A stretch of DNA of 64,000 nt, from positions 124,001-188,000 of the forward strand of contig NZ_JACVVX010000002.1 of the NCBI RefSeq assembly GCF_014534685.1, in the 5' to 3' direction. A model generated the notes under the pieces. The model did no database searches. It was not told where the DNA came from and saw nothing but the letters and a program-made list of their open reading frames with translations. A program made the translations under genes and the position numbers. Origin of the DNA: Oryzicola mucosus (GTDB lineage Bacteria > Pseudomonadota > Alphaproteobacteria > Rhizobiales > Rhizobiaceae). Of this stretch, positions 48,954 to 59,078 are shown one piece after another (within the stretch, counting starts at the first letter, position 1; each line of letters begins with the position of its first letter).

Positions 48954-49931
48954 TCAGAAAATCTCGCGCAGGATGTGGTCGTGCAGCAGCTGGCCCGCCG
49001 GCGACAGGGTTCGGTTGCGCATCATGATCAGGCTGTAGGGCTGGACATTGATCTCGAAGGCGGTGGGCAGGATTTCGATCCCGCCCGCCAGACCGCTCTT
49101 GCTGTTGATGAAATTCGCCACGTCGAAGGCCACGGGCGCTATCGCATCCGATTGCGCCACCATGACCAGCGTCAGAAGCAGCGAGCTGGTGTTGAGAACG
49201 CGGTCGGGCAGGCGTGCGTTGCGGCTCATGAAAATGCCTTGCATGGTCTGGCGCAGCAGCGAGCCGCCGGGCTGGAAGACCCAATCGTAGTCCCCCAGCC
49301 CTTCGATTTCGACGGTGCGCCCGTCGGCCAGGGGGTGCCCCCGGCGGACGATGAGGCAGGCCTTTTCCACGCCGATGATGCGGCTTTCGAACAGGCGCGG
49401 ATCGAGATCGTCGGGCACGCGGGCGATGATGAAATCGTGCCGCGCTGAAATCAGCTCGCGCGCCAGCACCGAGCTGGTTTCCACCTGAATGTTGATCTCG
49501 ATGCGCGGATAGCGCTGCCTGATCTTGCGGATTGCCGGCACCACGATCTCGACGGCAGGCGCGGTGACGGCGCCGATGAACACCGAGCCGCCCTTGCCCT
49601 GCTTGAGTTCGCCGATCTCGCGCTCGACCTGCTGCATTTCCAGAAGGATGGTGCGGCCGCGCCGCGCCAGCGTCGCGCCATAAGGCGTGAGCGCGATGCC
49701 GCGCGGCAGCCGCTCGCAGACCTTCACCCCCAGGATCGCCTCGATCTCCGACAGCATGCGCGATGCCGCCGGCTGGGAGATGTTGAGAATCTGGGCGGCT
49801 GCGCTCAACTGCCCGTGCTCGTCCAGCGCGACCATCATATGCAGGTGCCTGAGCTTGAGGCCGCTGCGCAGCAGGGTCTCGCTTTCCTCGACCGGCGCGT
49901 CGCTGGTCTCGCGATGCTTCATGCCGCCCAT
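48954..49931 (-). CDS. gbpR: LysR regulator, GbpR-like (sugar-transport regulator)
   Basis: 325 residues from the ATG at 49931, 7 bases after GGGAGG. The helix-turn-helix is at about 28-85 (MMVALDEHGQLSAAAQILNISQPAASRMLSEIEAIL) and the effector domain from about 115. It is divergent from chvE, the arrangement of gbpR-chvE in Agrobacterium, where GbpR activates chvE in response to arabinose, fucose or galactose. An inverted repeat 38 bases upstream of its start is a likely operator for both genes. The gene is convergent with the isomerase, 2 bases apart. Confidence 0.85.
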   Translation of the reverse strand: MGGMKHRETSDAPVEESETLLRSGLKLRHLHMMVALDEHGQLSAAAQILNISQPAASRMLSEIEAILGVKVCERLPRGIALTPYGATLARRGRTILLEMQQVEREIGELKQGKGGSVFIGAVTAPAVEIVVPAIRKIRQRYPRIEINIQVETSSVLARELISARHDFIIARVPDDLDPRLFESRIIGVEKACLIVRRGHPLADGRTVEIEGLGDYDWVFQPGGSLLRQTMQGIFMSRNARLPDRVLNTSSLLLTLVMVAQSDAIAPVAFDVANFINSKSGLAGGIEILPTAFEINVQPYSLIMMRNRTLSPAGQLLHDHILREIF

Positions 49932-49968
49932 TTCGTGCCTCCCCGCTGCGTTCGATTATCACCGTCTT

Positions 49969-50034
49969 ATACCAAATCCGGTATGGTTGCAGCGCATCTT
50001 TGCATTTGACAGTTATGCCAACCTCCCCGATTTT
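49969..50034 (+). promoter_or_regulatory. LysR-type operator and chvE promoter
   Basis: Inverted repeat ATACC-AAATCC-GGTAT (49969-49984) has the form of a LysR-regulator site. Downstream is TTGACA (50006-50011) and, 17 bases later, GATTTT (50029-50034), a plausible chvE promoter, with the operator 21 bases upstream of the -35 as expected for an activator. A small hairpin, GCGTGC/GCACGC (50164-50180), lies just ahead of the chvE ribosome site. Confidence 0.62.
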
Positions 50035-50197
50035 CGGCGTGTCGTGACAACCGGTCGGTTTGGGCTTCGAGCCTGAGCAGGTAGCGGTGCGGCGCGATGT
50101 ATTGGGAGGTCAATACACGCAACGAATTTTCGGTATCGCGCCTGCCTCGGGCGGAATTTGCGTGCGTGCTTTCCGCACGCCTAAAGGGAGAGAAAAC

Positions 50198-51265
50198 GTG
50201 AGGATCATCAAGACATTCGTGGCTGCGTTGTCGATCGGTCTTGCCGCCATGACCTATTCGGCATCGGCACAGGACAAGGGCACCGTCGGCATCGCAATGC
50301 CCACCAAGTCGTCGCTTCGCTGGATCAGCGACGGCAACGAGCTGAAGGCCGCTCTGGAGGCAAAGGGCTACACCGTCGACCTGCAATATGCGGAAGACGA
50401 CATCCCCAACCAGCTCGCCCAGATGGAGAACATGGTCACCAAGGGCTCGAAGGCCCTGGTCGTCGCTTCGATCGACGGCACGACCTTGTCGCAGGTTCTG
50501 CAGCAGGCGCATGATGCCGGCGCCATCGTCGTCGCCTATGACCGCCTGATCCGCGAGAGCCCGAATGTCGACTATTACACGACCTTCGACAACTTCAAGG
50601 TCGGCGTGCTGCAGGCCGAATCGATCCTGAAGGGTCTCGGCTATCCGGAGAAGCAGGGTCCGTTCAACATCGAGCTGTTCGGCGGTTCGCCCGACGATAA
50701 CAACGCCTTCTTCTTCTATGACGGCGCCATGAGCATCCTTCAGCCGCTGATCGACAAGGGCGTTCTCGTCGTCAAGTCCGGCCAGATGGGCATGGAAAAG
50801 GTCGGCACGCTGCGTTGGGACGCCGCTGTCGCCCAGGCCCGCATGGACAACATCCTGTCGGCCAACTACTCCGACGGCAGCCGCGTCGATGCGGTTCTTG
50901 CACCGTATGACGGCCTGTCGCGCGGCATCATCTCGTCGCTGCGCGGTGTGGGCTATGGTTCGGGCGACCAGCCGTGGCCGATCATCTCCGGCCAGGACGC
51001 CGAAACGCCTTCGATCAAGGCGATCATTGCCGGCGAACAGTATTCGACTGTGTTCAAGGATACGCGCGAACTGGCCAAGGTCACCGCGGCGCTCGTCGAC
51101 ACCGCTCTGTCGGGTGGCAAGCCTGAGATCAACGACGAAAAGACCTACAACAATGGCGTGAAGGTCGTCCCGTCCTACCTGCTCGAGCCGGTTTCGGTCG
51201 ACAAGAGCAACTATGAGCAGGTCGTGGTCGAGTCCGGCTACATCAAGGCGGAAGAGCTGAAGTAA
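50198..51265 (+). CDS. chvE: Multiple-sugar-binding periplasmic protein ChvE
   Basis: 355 residues from a GTG at 50198 (GGGAG 7 bases upstream). The upstream in-frame extension has no signal and is rejected. A signal peptide ends SASAQDKG. The type I periplasmic-binding fold starts [17 protein letters not shown] (about 28-44), then [28 protein letters not shown] and [14 protein letters not shown]. ChvE in Agrobacterium binds arabinose, galactose, glucose and xylose and also presents sugars to VirA; no vir genes are here, so transport is the likely job. Head of the chvE-gguABC operon. Confidence 0.93.
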   Translation: MRIIKTFVAALSIGLAAMTYSASAQDKGTVGIAMPTKSSLRWISDGNELKAALEAKGYTVDLQYAEDDIPNQLAQMENMVTKGSKALVVASIDGTTLSQVLQQAHDAGAIVVAYDRLIRESPNVDYYTTFDNFKVGVLQAESILKGLGYPEKQGPFNIELFGGSPDDNNAFFFYDGAMSILQPLIDKGVLVVKSGQMGMEKVGTLRWDAAVAQARMDNILSANYSDGSRVDAVLAPYDGLSRGIISSLRGVGYGSGDQPWPIISGQDAETPSIKAIIAGEQYSTVFKDTRELAKVTAALVDTALSGGKPEINDEKTYNNGVKVVPSYLLEPVSVDKSNYEQVVVESGYIKAEELK

Positions 51266-51275
51266 GCCAGTTCCG

Positions 51276-51405
51276 TTCCTTCTCCCCGCCTGCGGGGAGA
51301 AGGCATCACGAAGTGACGGATGAGGGGCCGCGATGAATTTTCGTGATTCACGCCGACCCCTCATCTGCCTGCCGGCATCTTCTTCCCGTGAACGGGGAGA
51401 GAACA
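51276..51405. repeat. RIME-like mosaic repeat between chvE and gguA
   Basis: Three palindromic modules: TTCTCCCCG/CGGGGAGAA (51280-51301), GATGAGGGG/CCCCTCATC enclosing TGAAT/ATTCA (51319-51365), and TTCCCGT/ACGGGGA (about 51383-51399). This is the style of the rhizobial intergenic mosaic elements. Its hairpins may stabilise the 3' end of the chvE message or reduce read-through to gguA. Confidence 0.75.
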
Positions 51406-51424
51406 GCTCCGGGGTAACAGCATC

Positions 51425-52960
51425 ATGAACGACACCATTCTGGAGATGCGCGGCATCACCAAGACGTTTCCCGGCGTCAAAGCTTTGCAGGACGTCAATC
51501 TCGATGTGCGTGCAGGCGAAATCCTCGCCGTCGTCGGCGAGAATGGTGCGGGCAAGTCGACGCTGATGAAGGTGCTCTCCGGCGTCTATCCATTTGGCGA
51601 TTATTCCGGCGAAATCCGCTATTTCGGCCAGGAAAACCGTTTTTCAGGCATCCACGACAGCGAGCGCGTCGGCATCGTCATCATCCATCAGGAACTGGCG
51701 CTGGTGCCGCTTCTGTCGATTGCCGAGAACATTTTCCTCGGCAATGAGCAGGCGCGCTTCGGCGTCATCGACTGGAATCTCGTGCGCACCAAGGCCGCGG
51801 CGCTGTTGCGCAAGGTGGGCCTGCGCGAAGACCCCGACACGCTCGTCACCAATATCGGCACCGGCAAGCAGCAACTGGTCGAGATCGCCAAGGCGCTCGC
51901 CAAGGACGTGAAGCTGCTGATCCTCGACGAGCCGACCGCCAGCCTGTCGGAGAAAGACAGCGAGGCGCTGCTCAACCTGCTGCTCGAGTTCAAGGCGCAG
52001 GGCATGTCCTGCATCCTGATCTCGCACAAGCTCAACGAAGTGAAGAAGGTCGCAGACCGGGTCACCGTCATCCGCGACGGGCGCACCATCGAGACGATGG
52101 ACAAGGACGCCATCACCGAGGATCGCATCATCACCTCGATGGTGGGCCGCTCGCTGGAAGACCGCTATCCGGCGCGCACGCCGAAAATCGGCGAGACGAT
52201 CTTCGAGGTGAAGAACTGGGTGGTGCACCACCCGATCCATCCCGAGCGGCAGATCATCAAGGGTATCAATCTCAATGTCCGAAAGGGCGAGGTGGTCGGC
52301 ATCGCCGGGCTGATGGGCGCGGGCCGCACCGAATTCGCCATGAGCGTGTTCGGCCGCAGCTATGGCACCGGAATCAGCGGCGAGGTCTACCTGCACGGCA
52401 AGCCGGCGGATACATCGACTGTCGGCCGCGCCATCGACGCGGGCCTTGCCTATGCCACCGAGGACCGCAAGACCTACGGGCTGAACCTGATCGACCACAT
52501 CAAGCACAATGTGACGCTTGCGCATCTGCAAGGCGTGTCCAGATCCGGCGTCATCGACGACATGGCCGAAGTCAAGGTCGCCAACGACTATCGGCGCAGG
52601 ACCAATATCCGGTCCTCGAGCGTCTACCAGATCACCGGCAATCTTTCGGGCGGCAACCAGCAGAAGGTCGTGCTGTCGAAATGGCTGTTCTCCAAGCCCG
52701 ACGTGCTGATCCTGGACGAGCCGACGCGCGGCATCGACGTCGGCGCCAAATATGAAATCTATGGAATCATCAACCAGCTGGCCGACGAAGGCAAAGGCGT
52801 TCTGGTCATCTCGTCGGAGATGCCGGAACTGCTCGGCATCTGCGACCGCATCTACGTGCTAAACGAGGGCCGCATCGTCGGCGAACTCGGCCGCGAGGAA
52901 GCCAGCCAGGAGAAGATCATGCGGGCCATCGTCCGTGGTGAAGAAAGGGCAGTCCAATGA
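51425..52960 (+). CDS. gguA: Sugar ABC transporter ATPase GguA
   Basis: 511 residues, a fused double ATPase of the ribose/xylose type. The first half has Walker [12 protein letters not shown] (about 39-49), Walker [12 protein letters not shown] (about 160-170). The second half has [15 protein letters not shown] (about 407-421) and [13 protein letters not shown]. The second Walker A is degenerate, as in many of this family ([13 protein letters not shown]). It energises uptake of sugars delivered by ChvE. Its stop codon overlaps the start of gguB (ATGA). Confidence 0.95.
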   Translation: MNDTILEMRGITKTFPGVKALQDVNLDVRAGEILAVVGENGAGKSTLMKVLSGVYPFGDYSGEIRYFGQENRFSGIHDSERVGIVIIHQELALVPLLSIAENIFLGNEQARFGVIDWNLVRTKAAALLRKVGLREDPDTLVTNIGTGKQQLVEIAKALAKDVKLLILDEPTASLSEKDSEALLNLLLEFKAQGMSCILISHKLNEVKKVADRVTVIRDGRTIETMDKDAITEDRIITSMVGRSLEDRYPARTPKIGETIFEVKNWVVHHPIHPERQIIKGINLNVRKGEVVGIAGLMGAGRTEFAMSVFGRSYGTGISGEVYLHGKPADTSTVGRAIDAGLAYATEDRKTYGLNLIDHIKHNVTLAHLQGVSRSGVIDDMAEVKVANDYRRRTNIRSSSVYQITGNLSGGNQQKVVLSKWLFSKPDVLILDEPTRGIDVGAKYEIYGIINQLADEGKGVLVISSEMPELLGICDRIYVLNEGRIVGELGREEASQEKIMRAIVRGEERAVQ

Positions 52961-54213
52961 GCACGGAAACCGCACCGTCCACCGTCAATTCGGGCAAGGC
53001 TTCCATGCAGGACGCCATCAAGGAGAACCTGCGCGAATACGGCCTCGTTCTCGCCCTCGTCGTCATCATGCTGTTCTTCGGCTACATGACCAACGGCATC
53101 CTGTTCCTGCCGGTCAACCTCACCAATGTGGTGCTGCAGAACTCATACATCATCGTCATGGCGCTGGGCATGCTGCTGGTCATCGTCGCCGGTCACATCG
53201 ATCTGTCGGTGGGCGCGGTGGCGGGCTTCGTCGGCGCCGTGGCCGCGATTCTGATGGTCGATTTTGGCGTGAACCCGCTGCTGGCCGGCCTGCTCTGCAT
53301 CGCGCTGGGCGGCGCCATCGGCGGCGTGCAAGGCTATTTCATCGCCTTCATGAAGATTCCGTCCTTCATCGTCACCCTGGCCGGCATGCTGGTGTTCAAG
53401 GGGTTGCTGCTCAACGTGCTGAGCGGCCGTTCGGTCGGTCCGTTTCCGCCGCTGTTCCAGCTTCTGAGCGCCGGCTTCATCCCCGACGTGATCGGCCGCT
53501 GGACCATCGTTGCGCCGACGCTGAATGCCGCCGGAAACCCCATGCCCGGAACGGGCATCGTGCTGCATTCGACGACGATGGTGATCGGTGTGCTGATCGT
53601 CGCCGTGATGCTCTATTTCGCGCTCGCCAGCCGCAGAAGCCGCGAAAGCCACGGCTACAATGCCGAGCCCTTCGTATTCTTCGTGCTGAAGAACCTGGTG
53701 CTTGCCGGCATCATCCTGTTTTTGATGTATAAATTCGCATCCTTCCGCGGCCTGCCCAACGTGTTGGTCGTCATGGGCCTGCTCATCGGCGTGTTCGTCT
53801 TCGTCACCAAACGCATGACTTTCGGTCGCCGGATCTATGCCATGGGCGGCAATGAGAAGGCGTCGAAGCTGTCGGGCATCCATACCGAGCGGCTGACCTT
53901 CATGATCTTCGTCATCATGGGCATGCTGGCGGCCCTTGCCGGCCTGATCTATTCCGCCCGCCTGAACATGGCGACGCCGAAGGCCGGCGCCGGCCTGGAA
54001 CTGGACGTCATTGCCGCCGTCTTCGTCGGCGGCGCATCGGCGCTGGGCGGCGTGGGCCAGGTCATGGGTGCCGTTATCGGCGCCTTCATCATGGGCGTGA
54101 TGAACAACGGCATGGGCATCATGGGCATCAACATCGACTGGCAGCAGGTCATCAAAGGCCTCGTGCTGCTCGGTGCCGTCGCCTTCGATCTGTACAACAA
54201 GAAGAAAGCATAA
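52957..54213 (+). CDS. gguB: Sugar ABC transporter permease GguB
   Basis: 418 residues, an inner-membrane permease of the ribose/xylose (RbsC/XylH) type with about ten hydrophobic segments. The cytoplasmic coupling region contains GRSYG-like and [18 protein letters not shown] (about 286-304); [24 protein letters not shown] is typical. It overlaps gguA by 4 bases and forms the channel for ChvE-GguA. A structured intergenic region follows before gguC. Confidence 0.94.
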   Translation: MSTETAPSTVNSGKASMQDAIKENLREYGLVLALVVIMLFFGYMTNGILFLPVNLTNVVLQNSYIIVMALGMLLVIVAGHIDLSVGAVAGFVGAVAAILMVDFGVNPLLAGLLCIALGGAIGGVQGYFIAFMKIPSFIVTLAGMLVFKGLLLNVLSGRSVGPFPPLFQLLSAGFIPDVIGRWTIVAPTLNAAGNPMPGTGIVLHSTTMVIGVLIVAVMLYFALASRRSRESHGYNAEPFVFFVLKNLVLAGIILFLMYKFASFRGLPNVLVVMGLLIGVFVFVTKRMTFGRRIYAMGGNEKASKLSGIHTERLTFMIFVIMGMLAALAGLIYSARLNMATPKAGAGLELDVIAAVFVGGASALGGVGQVMGAVIGAFIMGVMNNGMGIMGINIDWQQVIKGLVLLGAVAFDLYNKKKA

Positions 54214-54220
54214 GCGGACA

Positions 54221-54264
54221 GGCGCGGCGGTTTCGCCGCAGCCCAAGACAGGGTCCGCCGCGCC
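54221..54264 (+). promoter_or_regulatory. Competing hairpins between gguB and gguC
   Basis: GGCGCGGCGG (54221-54230) can pair perfectly over 10 bp with CCGCCGCGCC (54255-54264), or its 3' part GCGGCG (54224-54229) can form a local hairpin with CGCCGC (54234-54239). The two structures exclude each other, a layout seen in attenuators and RNA switches. No T run follows either, so transcript processing or stability control is more likely than termination. Confidence 0.45.
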
Positions 54265-54376
54265 AAGCGTCCGGACACTGCCCTGACAGAATGAGAACAC
54301 CCGGTCCGGATGCCCGATGGTCTCCGGCAAGAAGAATTTTTGCCCGCGCACAGGCGGAGGAACGAAAGGAAAGATG

Positions 54377-55372
54377 ATGCTGATCTCACAGATCATGACC
54401 CAGGACGGCAAAGTCCGTGTCGCGGTTCGCGACGGTGCGGACGCGCATTTCATCAACGATGCGAAATCGGTCTATGCGCTTGCGCTGGAGGCGATCCGCG
54501 GCGGCATTGGGCTTAAGGAGATCATCCAGACGCGCGGGCTCGGCGAGAGTGTCGACATCGCAGCCGCCTATGCCGAGGGCAGGATGCTGGCACCGATCCG
54601 CCACCCCGATCCCGCGCATCTGCATCTGACCGGCACGGGCTTGACCCATCTCGGTTCCGCGTCGACGCGCGACGCCATGCATAAGAAGCTCGATGCCGCG
54701 GGCGAAGAGCAACTGACCGATTCCATGAAGATGTTCCGGATGGGCCTGGAAGGCGGCAAGCCGTCCAACGGGGCTGTCGGCGTGCAGCCGGAATGGTTCT
54801 ACAAGGGCAATGGCACGATGATGGTCGAGCCCGGCAAGGCGTTGTCTTCGCCCGGCTTTGCGCTCGACGGCGGCGAGGAGCCCGAGATCGCCGGCATCTA
54901 TCTCATCGGCGACGACGGTACGCCGTTCCGCATCGGCTTTGCGCTCTCCAACGAGTTTTCCGACCATGTGACCGAGCGCATCAACTATCTCTATCTCGCC
55001 CATTCCAAGCTGCGCAATGCATCCATCGGCCCTGAAATCCTGGTCGGCGACCTGCCAGAGGACATTCGCGGCATGTCGCGCATCCTGCGCCAGGGCGAGA
55101 CCTTGTGGGAAAAGCCGTTCCTGTCGGGCGAGACCAACATGTCCCACACCATAGGCAATCTCGAGCATCACCATTTCAAATACGACGTCTTCCGCCAGCC
55201 CGGCGACGTGCATGTGCATATGTTCGGCACTGCCACTTTGTCCTTCGCCGATGGCGTCAAGGTTGAGGAAGGCGATGTCTTCGAAATCGAGGCGACCGAT
55301 TTCGGCCTGCCGCTGCGCAATCCTCTCGCCGTCGCCCGCGATGCGGGTGTCGTCGTCGTGCGGGCTTTGTGA
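54377..55372 (+). CDS. gguC: GguC/AraD1-type fumarylacetoacetase-family protein
   Basis: 331 residues from the second ATG of an ATGATG pair, 6 bases after AGGA. Belongs to the FAH fold: the metal-binding Glu is in VQPEWFYKGNGTMMVEPGKAL and EEPEIAGIYLIG, followed by FRIGFALSNEFSDHVTE and MSHTIGNLEHHHFKYDVF near the end. Relatives act in oxidative pentose/galactose breakdown, on 2-keto-3-deoxy-aldonates. In Agrobacterium gguC follows gguAB and its reaction has not been assigned to my knowledge. The start of the next gene lies 11 bases past its stop. Confidence 0.8.
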   Translation: MLISQIMTQDGKVRVAVRDGADAHFINDAKSVYALALEAIRGGIGLKEIIQTRGLGESVDIAAAYAEGRMLAPIRHPDPAHLHLTGTGLTHLGSASTRDAMHKKLDAAGEEQLTDSMKMFRMGLEGGKPSNGAVGVQPEWFYKGNGTMMVEPGKALSSPGFALDGGEEPEIAGIYLIGDDGTPFRIGFALSNEFSDHVTERINYLYLAHSKLRNASIGPEILVGDLPEDIRGMSRILRQGETLWEKPFLSGETNMSHTIGNLEHHHFKYDVFRQPGDVHVHMFGTATLSFADGVKVEEGDVFEIEATDFGLPLRNPLAVARDAGVVVVRAL

Positions 55373-55383
55373 GGAACGACATC

Positions 55384-56160
55384 ATGGTTGACAGAAACGA
55401 TATGCTTGCACGCTACCCCAGTCTCTCAGGCCGGCCGGTGCTGATTTCCGGCGGCGCCACCGGCATTGGCGAGGCGCTGGTGCGCGCCTTCGCGGATCAG
55501 GGCGCCAAGGTCGGCTTCGTCGATCTTGCCGAGGCCGAGGGGACCGCGCTCGCTGTCGAATTGCAGGGGCAGGGGCATAGCGTCGCCTTCCGGCGTTGCG
55601 ACATCGCCGACATTGCCGCCTACCGCACGGCCATTGCCGAGATCGAGGCCGAGCATGGGCCGACACTGGCGCTGCTCAACAACGCCGCCAACGACACCCG
55701 TCACGACTGGCGCGACGTCACGCCCGATTATTTCGACGCCCGCGTCGCGGTTAACCTGCGGCATTCGTTCTTCGCCATCCAGGCGGTCGCGCCCGGCATG
55801 ATCGAGGCGGGTCATGGCGCCATCGTCAATTTCGGCTCGGTGGGCTGGATGATGGCGACAGGCGGCTATCCCGCTTATGCCGCGTCGAAGTCGGCGGTGC
55901 AGGGCCTGACGCGCTCCTTTGCGCGCGACCTCGGCAAGCATGGCATCCGCGTCAACACACTGGTGCCCGGCTGGGTGATGACCAAGCGCCAACTCGACCT
56001 ATGGGTCGACGATGCCGCCAATGAATTGATCGACCGCAGCCAGTGTCTCGCAGACCGCGTTCTGCCCGACGATATCGCCCGCATGGCGCTGTTTCTGGCG
56101 TCTGACGATTCGCGCATGTGCTCGGCGCAGAATTTCATCGTCGACGGCGGCTGGGTGTAA
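55384..56160 (+). CDS. SDR family sugar dehydrogenase (putative)
   Basis: 258 residues from the ATG at 55384, with GAGGA upstream; a GTG at 55369 overlaps the gguC stop and is an alternative. TGXXXGXG is present as SGGATGIGEALV (about 22-33), NNAAN at about 96-100, and catalytic Ser-Tyr-Lys (NFGSVGWM, YAASKSAVQG). Close in style to D-galactose/L-arabinose 1-dehydrogenases, which produce the aldonolactone. Tight linkage to gguC supports that role, but the substrate needs proof. Confidence 0.8.
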   Translation: MVDRNDMLARYPSLSGRPVLISGGATGIGEALVRAFADQGAKVGFVDLAEAEGTALAVELQGQGHSVAFRRCDIADIAAYRTAIAEIEAEHGPTLALLNNAANDTRHDWRDVTPDYFDARVAVNLRHSFFAIQAVAPGMIEAGHGAIVNFGSVGWMMATGGYPAYAASKSAVQGLTRSFARDLGKHGIRVNTLVPGWVMTKRQLDLWVDDAANELIDRSQCLADRVLPDDIARMALFLASDDSRMCSAQNFIVDGGWV

Positions 56161-56166
56161 CCCAAT

Positions 56167-57180
56167 TCAGTCGAAGCGATATTCCGTCACCTGGCTGTAG
56201 ACTTCGCCGGGCCTCAGAACCGCGCCGGCAAAGTCGGCGTGGTTGATGGCGTCGGGGAAACGCTGCGGCTCCAGGCACAAGCCGCCGAAGCGGACGCTTT
56301 CGCGGCCGCCGCGCAGCGGATGGGGCAGGGGCAGTCCGGCGCCGTCATAGAATTGCAGCCCCGGCTCCGTCGACCAGATTTCCATGGCGGTGTCGCCCTT
56401 GCCGCCTTCGAGCCGCGCCACGCGATGGGGGCGCTCGGCGGGCTGCATGGCGAGCACGAAATTGTGGTCGTAGCCTTCATGATGGCTTGCATCGCCCTGG
56501 CCGATGCTGCGCGGTTTGCGGAAGTCGAAGCGAGTGTCTTCCACGGTGGCGATCTCGCCGGTGGGGATGAGCGCGTCGTCGACGGGCGTGTAGCTTTCCG
56601 CCGGGATCGTCAGCCGGTGGCCGAGAATGTCGCCCTCGCCGTCGAGGTTGAAATAGGCGTGGGTGGCGAGGTTCACCAACGTCGGACGGTCGGTGCGCGC
56701 CTCAAGCGCGATGGTCAGCCGTGTTGCGCTTGCCGTGTAGCGGCAGGTTACCTGCACCGCGCCGGGATAGCCCTGGTCGCCGTCGGGCGAGGTCAGCGCC
56801 AGAAGCACGAAGTCGTCGTCGGCCTCCAGCACGGTCCAGATGCGGTTCCAGAACCCGTCCGATCCGCCATGCAGATGGGTTGCGCCTTTCTCGTTGAGGT
56901 CGAGCTGGTGGGTCTGGCAGTCCAGTTCGAAGCGTCCGCCGGCGATGCGGTTGGCGCATCGCCCCGCCACGACGCCCAGAAACCCCGGCGTGTCGCGATG
57001 CCCTTGCGGCCCGTCAAATCCCAAGATCACCGAGCGCCTTCCGCCGCCGGCAACCGGCACGAGAAGATCGGACAGGGTAGCGCCCAGCGTCAGGATCTTC
57101 GCCTGCAGCCCGCCCTCCTTGCCGATCGTGATGGTCTCGACCGCCGTGCCGTCCCTCAACGTCGCGGATATCCGTCTCAT
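56167..57180 (-). CDS. galM: Aldose 1-epimerase (galactose mutarotase)
   Basis: Equilibrates alpha and beta anomers of sugars entering catabolism. 337 residues. Family blocks: GFDGPQGHRDTPGFLGVVAGRCANRIAGGRFELD (about 54-87), NEKGATHLHGGSDGFWNRIWTV (general acid His, about 96-118), LVNLATHAYFNL (second His, about 166-177), and ETEPGLQFYDGAGLPLP-like STEPGLQFYDGA with Glu near 270. No signal peptide. It lies opposite the sugar operon and converges with the SDR gene, 6 bases apart. Confidence 0.92.
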   Translation of the reverse strand: MRRISATLRDGTAVETITIGKEGGLQAKILTLGATLSDLLVPVAGGGRRSVILGFDGPQGHRDTPGFLGVVAGRCANRIAGGRFELDCQTHQLDLNEKGATHLHGGSDGFWNRIWTVLEADDDFVLLALTSPDGDQGYPGAVQVTCRYTASATRLTIALEARTDRPTLVNLATHAYFNLDGEGDILGHRLTIPAESYTPVDDALIPTGEIATVEDTRFDFRKPRSIGQGDASHHEGYDHNFVLAMQPAERPHRVARLEGGKGDTAMEIWSTEPGLQFYDGAGLPLPHPLRGGRESVRFGGLCLEPQRFPDAINHADFAGAVLRPGEVYSQVTEYRFD

Positions 57181-57432
57181 AGCTCCCCCCGTGCGATTCG
57201 CGACACAGTGTAGCGCGGAGCGCGGAAATCCTCACCATCTTGTCACGCGTGCAGCTGCGTAACGTCGATTGGTCCTAGCGTCAGACCTGTGCCTGGACCG
57301 ATGCTTTTATGCGTCTATATGTTGGAAATGCGTGCCATCGTGCCTAACTTGGCGTAGAACGCCCACGGCTCCGGCGCCCGCCGGACCTCCCGCACATCCG
57401 CAATCGTCCGTTCCATCACGAAAGAATTTTCC

Positions 57433-58866
57433 ATGTACAAAGACACATTGCTCCTCATCGACGGCAAATGGCGCCCCGCCCAGTCCGGCCGCACCATCGA
57501 CGTCGTGAATCCGGCGACCGAAGAGGTGATCGGCACCGTGGCGCATGCCGGGACAGCCGACCTCGACGAGGCACTGGAAGCGGTGTGGAAGGGCTTCCAG
57601 ACCTGGAAGGCGATGTCGGCCTATGACCGCAGCAAGATCATGCGCAAGGCAGCCGACCTGTTGCGCAGCCGTGCCGACGAGATCGGCCGCCTGATGACGC
57701 TCGAACAGGGCAAGCCGCTGGCCGAAGCCAAGGGCGAGGTGATCGGCGGCGCCGACACCATCGACTGGTTCGCCGAAGAGGCCCGCCGCGCCTATGGCCG
57801 CGTGGTTCCGGCCCGTCGCGCCGATGTCTTCCAGCTGGTCATCAAGGAGCCGGTCGGTCCCGTGGCGGCGTTCACGCCGTGGAACTTCCCGATCAACCAG
57901 GTGGTGCGCAAGGTCTCGGCTGCACTTGCCGCAGGCTGCTCGATCATCGTCAAAGCGCCGGAAGAGACCCCGGCTTCGCCCGCCGAGCTGATCCGCGCCT
58001 TCGTCGATGCCGGCGTGCCGGAAGGCGTGGTCAATCTGGTCTATGGCGTCCCCGCAGAGATTTCCGAATATCTGATCCCGCACCCCTATATCCGCAAGAT
58101 CTCGTTTACCGGCTCCACGCCTGTGGGCAAGCATCTGGCGGCGCTTGCCGGCACGCATATGAAGCGCGCCACGATGGAACTGGGCGGCCATGCGCCGGCC
58201 ATCGTGTTCGACGATGCCGACCTCGACAACGCAGCTTCGCTGCTCGCCACGTCGAAGTTCCGCAATGCCGGCCAGGTCTGCGTGTCGCCGACGCGCTTCC
58301 TGGTTCAGAACGGCGCCTATGACAGCTTTTTGGACAAGTTCATGGGCTCGGTCAGCAAGATCAAGGTCGGCGACGGCCTGGCAGAAGGCACGACGATGGG
58401 ACCGCTGGTCAATGCGCGTCGCCTCGCTGCCATCGAAGGCCTGGTCGCGGACGCCACCAAGCATGGCGCCAAGGTGCAGGCCGGCGGCCGCCGCATCGGC
58501 AACAAGGGCTATTTCTTCGAGCCGACCGTGCTGACCGACATTCCGTTGGAAGCCCGCGTCCTGAATGAAGAGCCCTTCGGGCCGCTGGCGCTGGTCTCGC
58601 GCTTCGACGACATCGAGGACCTGACCAAGGAAGCCAACCGCCTGCCGTTCGGCCTCGCCGCCTATGCCTTCACCAGTTCCGCCAAACGGGCGACGCAGGT
58701 GGGCACCATGGTCGAAAGCGGCATGATCACCATCAACCATCTCGGCCTTGCCCTGCCGGAAGTGCCTTTCGGCGGCATCAAGGATTCGGGCTATGGCAGC
58801 GAAGGCGGCGCGGAAGGCATAGAGCCCTATCTGAACGTCAAGTTCCTGACCCAGGCCGGCATCTGA
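57433..58866 (+). CDS. NAD(P)-dependent succinate- or 2-oxoglutarate-semialdehyde dehydrogenase
   Basis: 477 residues. ALDH superfamily: [14 protein letters not shown] (cofactor loop, about 147-160), [10 protein letters not shown] (about 222-231), [11 protein letters not shown] with catalytic Glu (about 249-259), and nucleophile Cys in [12 protein letters not shown] (about 280-291). It looks like a succinate-semialdehyde dehydrogenase (GabD-like), but in this sugar island it could be the 2-oxoglutarate-semialdehyde enzyme that ends oxidative pentose breakdown. The 250 bases before it, divergent from galM, show no feature I recognise. Confidence 0.88.
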   Translation: MYKDTLLLIDGKWRPAQSGRTIDVVNPATEEVIGTVAHAGTADLDEALEAVWKGFQTWKAMSAYDRSKIMRKAADLLRSRADEIGRLMTLEQGKPLAEAKGEVIGGADTIDWFAEEARRAYGRVVPARRADVFQLVIKEPVGPVAAFTPWNFPINQVVRKVSAALAAGCSIIVKAPEETPASPAELIRAFVDAGVPEGVVNLVYGVPAEISEYLIPHPYIRKISFTGSTPVGKHLAALAGTHMKRATMELGGHAPAIVFDDADLDNAASLLATSKFRNAGQVCVSPTRFLVQNGAYDSFLDKFMGSVSKIKVGDGLAEGTTMGPLVNARRLAAIEGLVADATKHGAKVQAGGRRIGNKGYFFEPTVLTDIPLEARVLNEEPFGPLALVSRFDDIEDLTKEANRLPFGLAAYAFTSSAKRATQVGTMVESGMITINHLGLALPEVPFGGIKDSGYGSEGGAEGIEPYLNVKFLTQAGI

Positions 58867-58928
58867 AGCTTTCGACGGCGAAGACCGGGCGGTAAAGCCC
58901 GGTCTGAGAGCAACGCGAAACTATATCG

Positions 58929-58957
58929 AAAAGCCGTGGCGCAAGCCGCGGCTTTTC
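58929..58957 (+). terminator. Terminator after the semialdehyde dehydrogenase gene
   Basis: AAAAGCCGTGGC (58929-58940), loop GCAA, GCCGCGGCTTTT (58945-58956): 12 bp with one G-T pair, ending in T. It closes the sugar island. Confidence 0.85.
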
Positions 58958-59078
58958 TGCGCAATCTAAGCAGCAATTATTCAAGTGTTGCTCTCGTTAT
59001 TCGCTCTTTCGCATTGTATGATCCTGGTGCTGGCGCAGCGTCAGCGGCATTCTGGATGTAGCCTTTGCGGAGTCTCCC

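Noticed and set aside
50060-50197. N-terminal extension of ChvE to an ATG at 50060
   Set aside because: The extension has no signal peptide, covers the likely promoter, and the GTG at 50198 has a good ribosome site and signal peptide.
51276-51405. CRISPR-like repeated hairpins
   Set aside because: The modules are different palindromes, not direct repeats with equal spacers; no cas genes are present.
50198-54213. ChvE as part of a virulence-sensing system
   Set aside because: No virA, virG or other vir genes are visible; the adjacent transporter and catabolic genes point to nutrition.
53143-54456. 437-residue minus-strand ORF inside gguB
   Set aside because: His/Asp-rich shadow of a membrane protein's codons; no domain.
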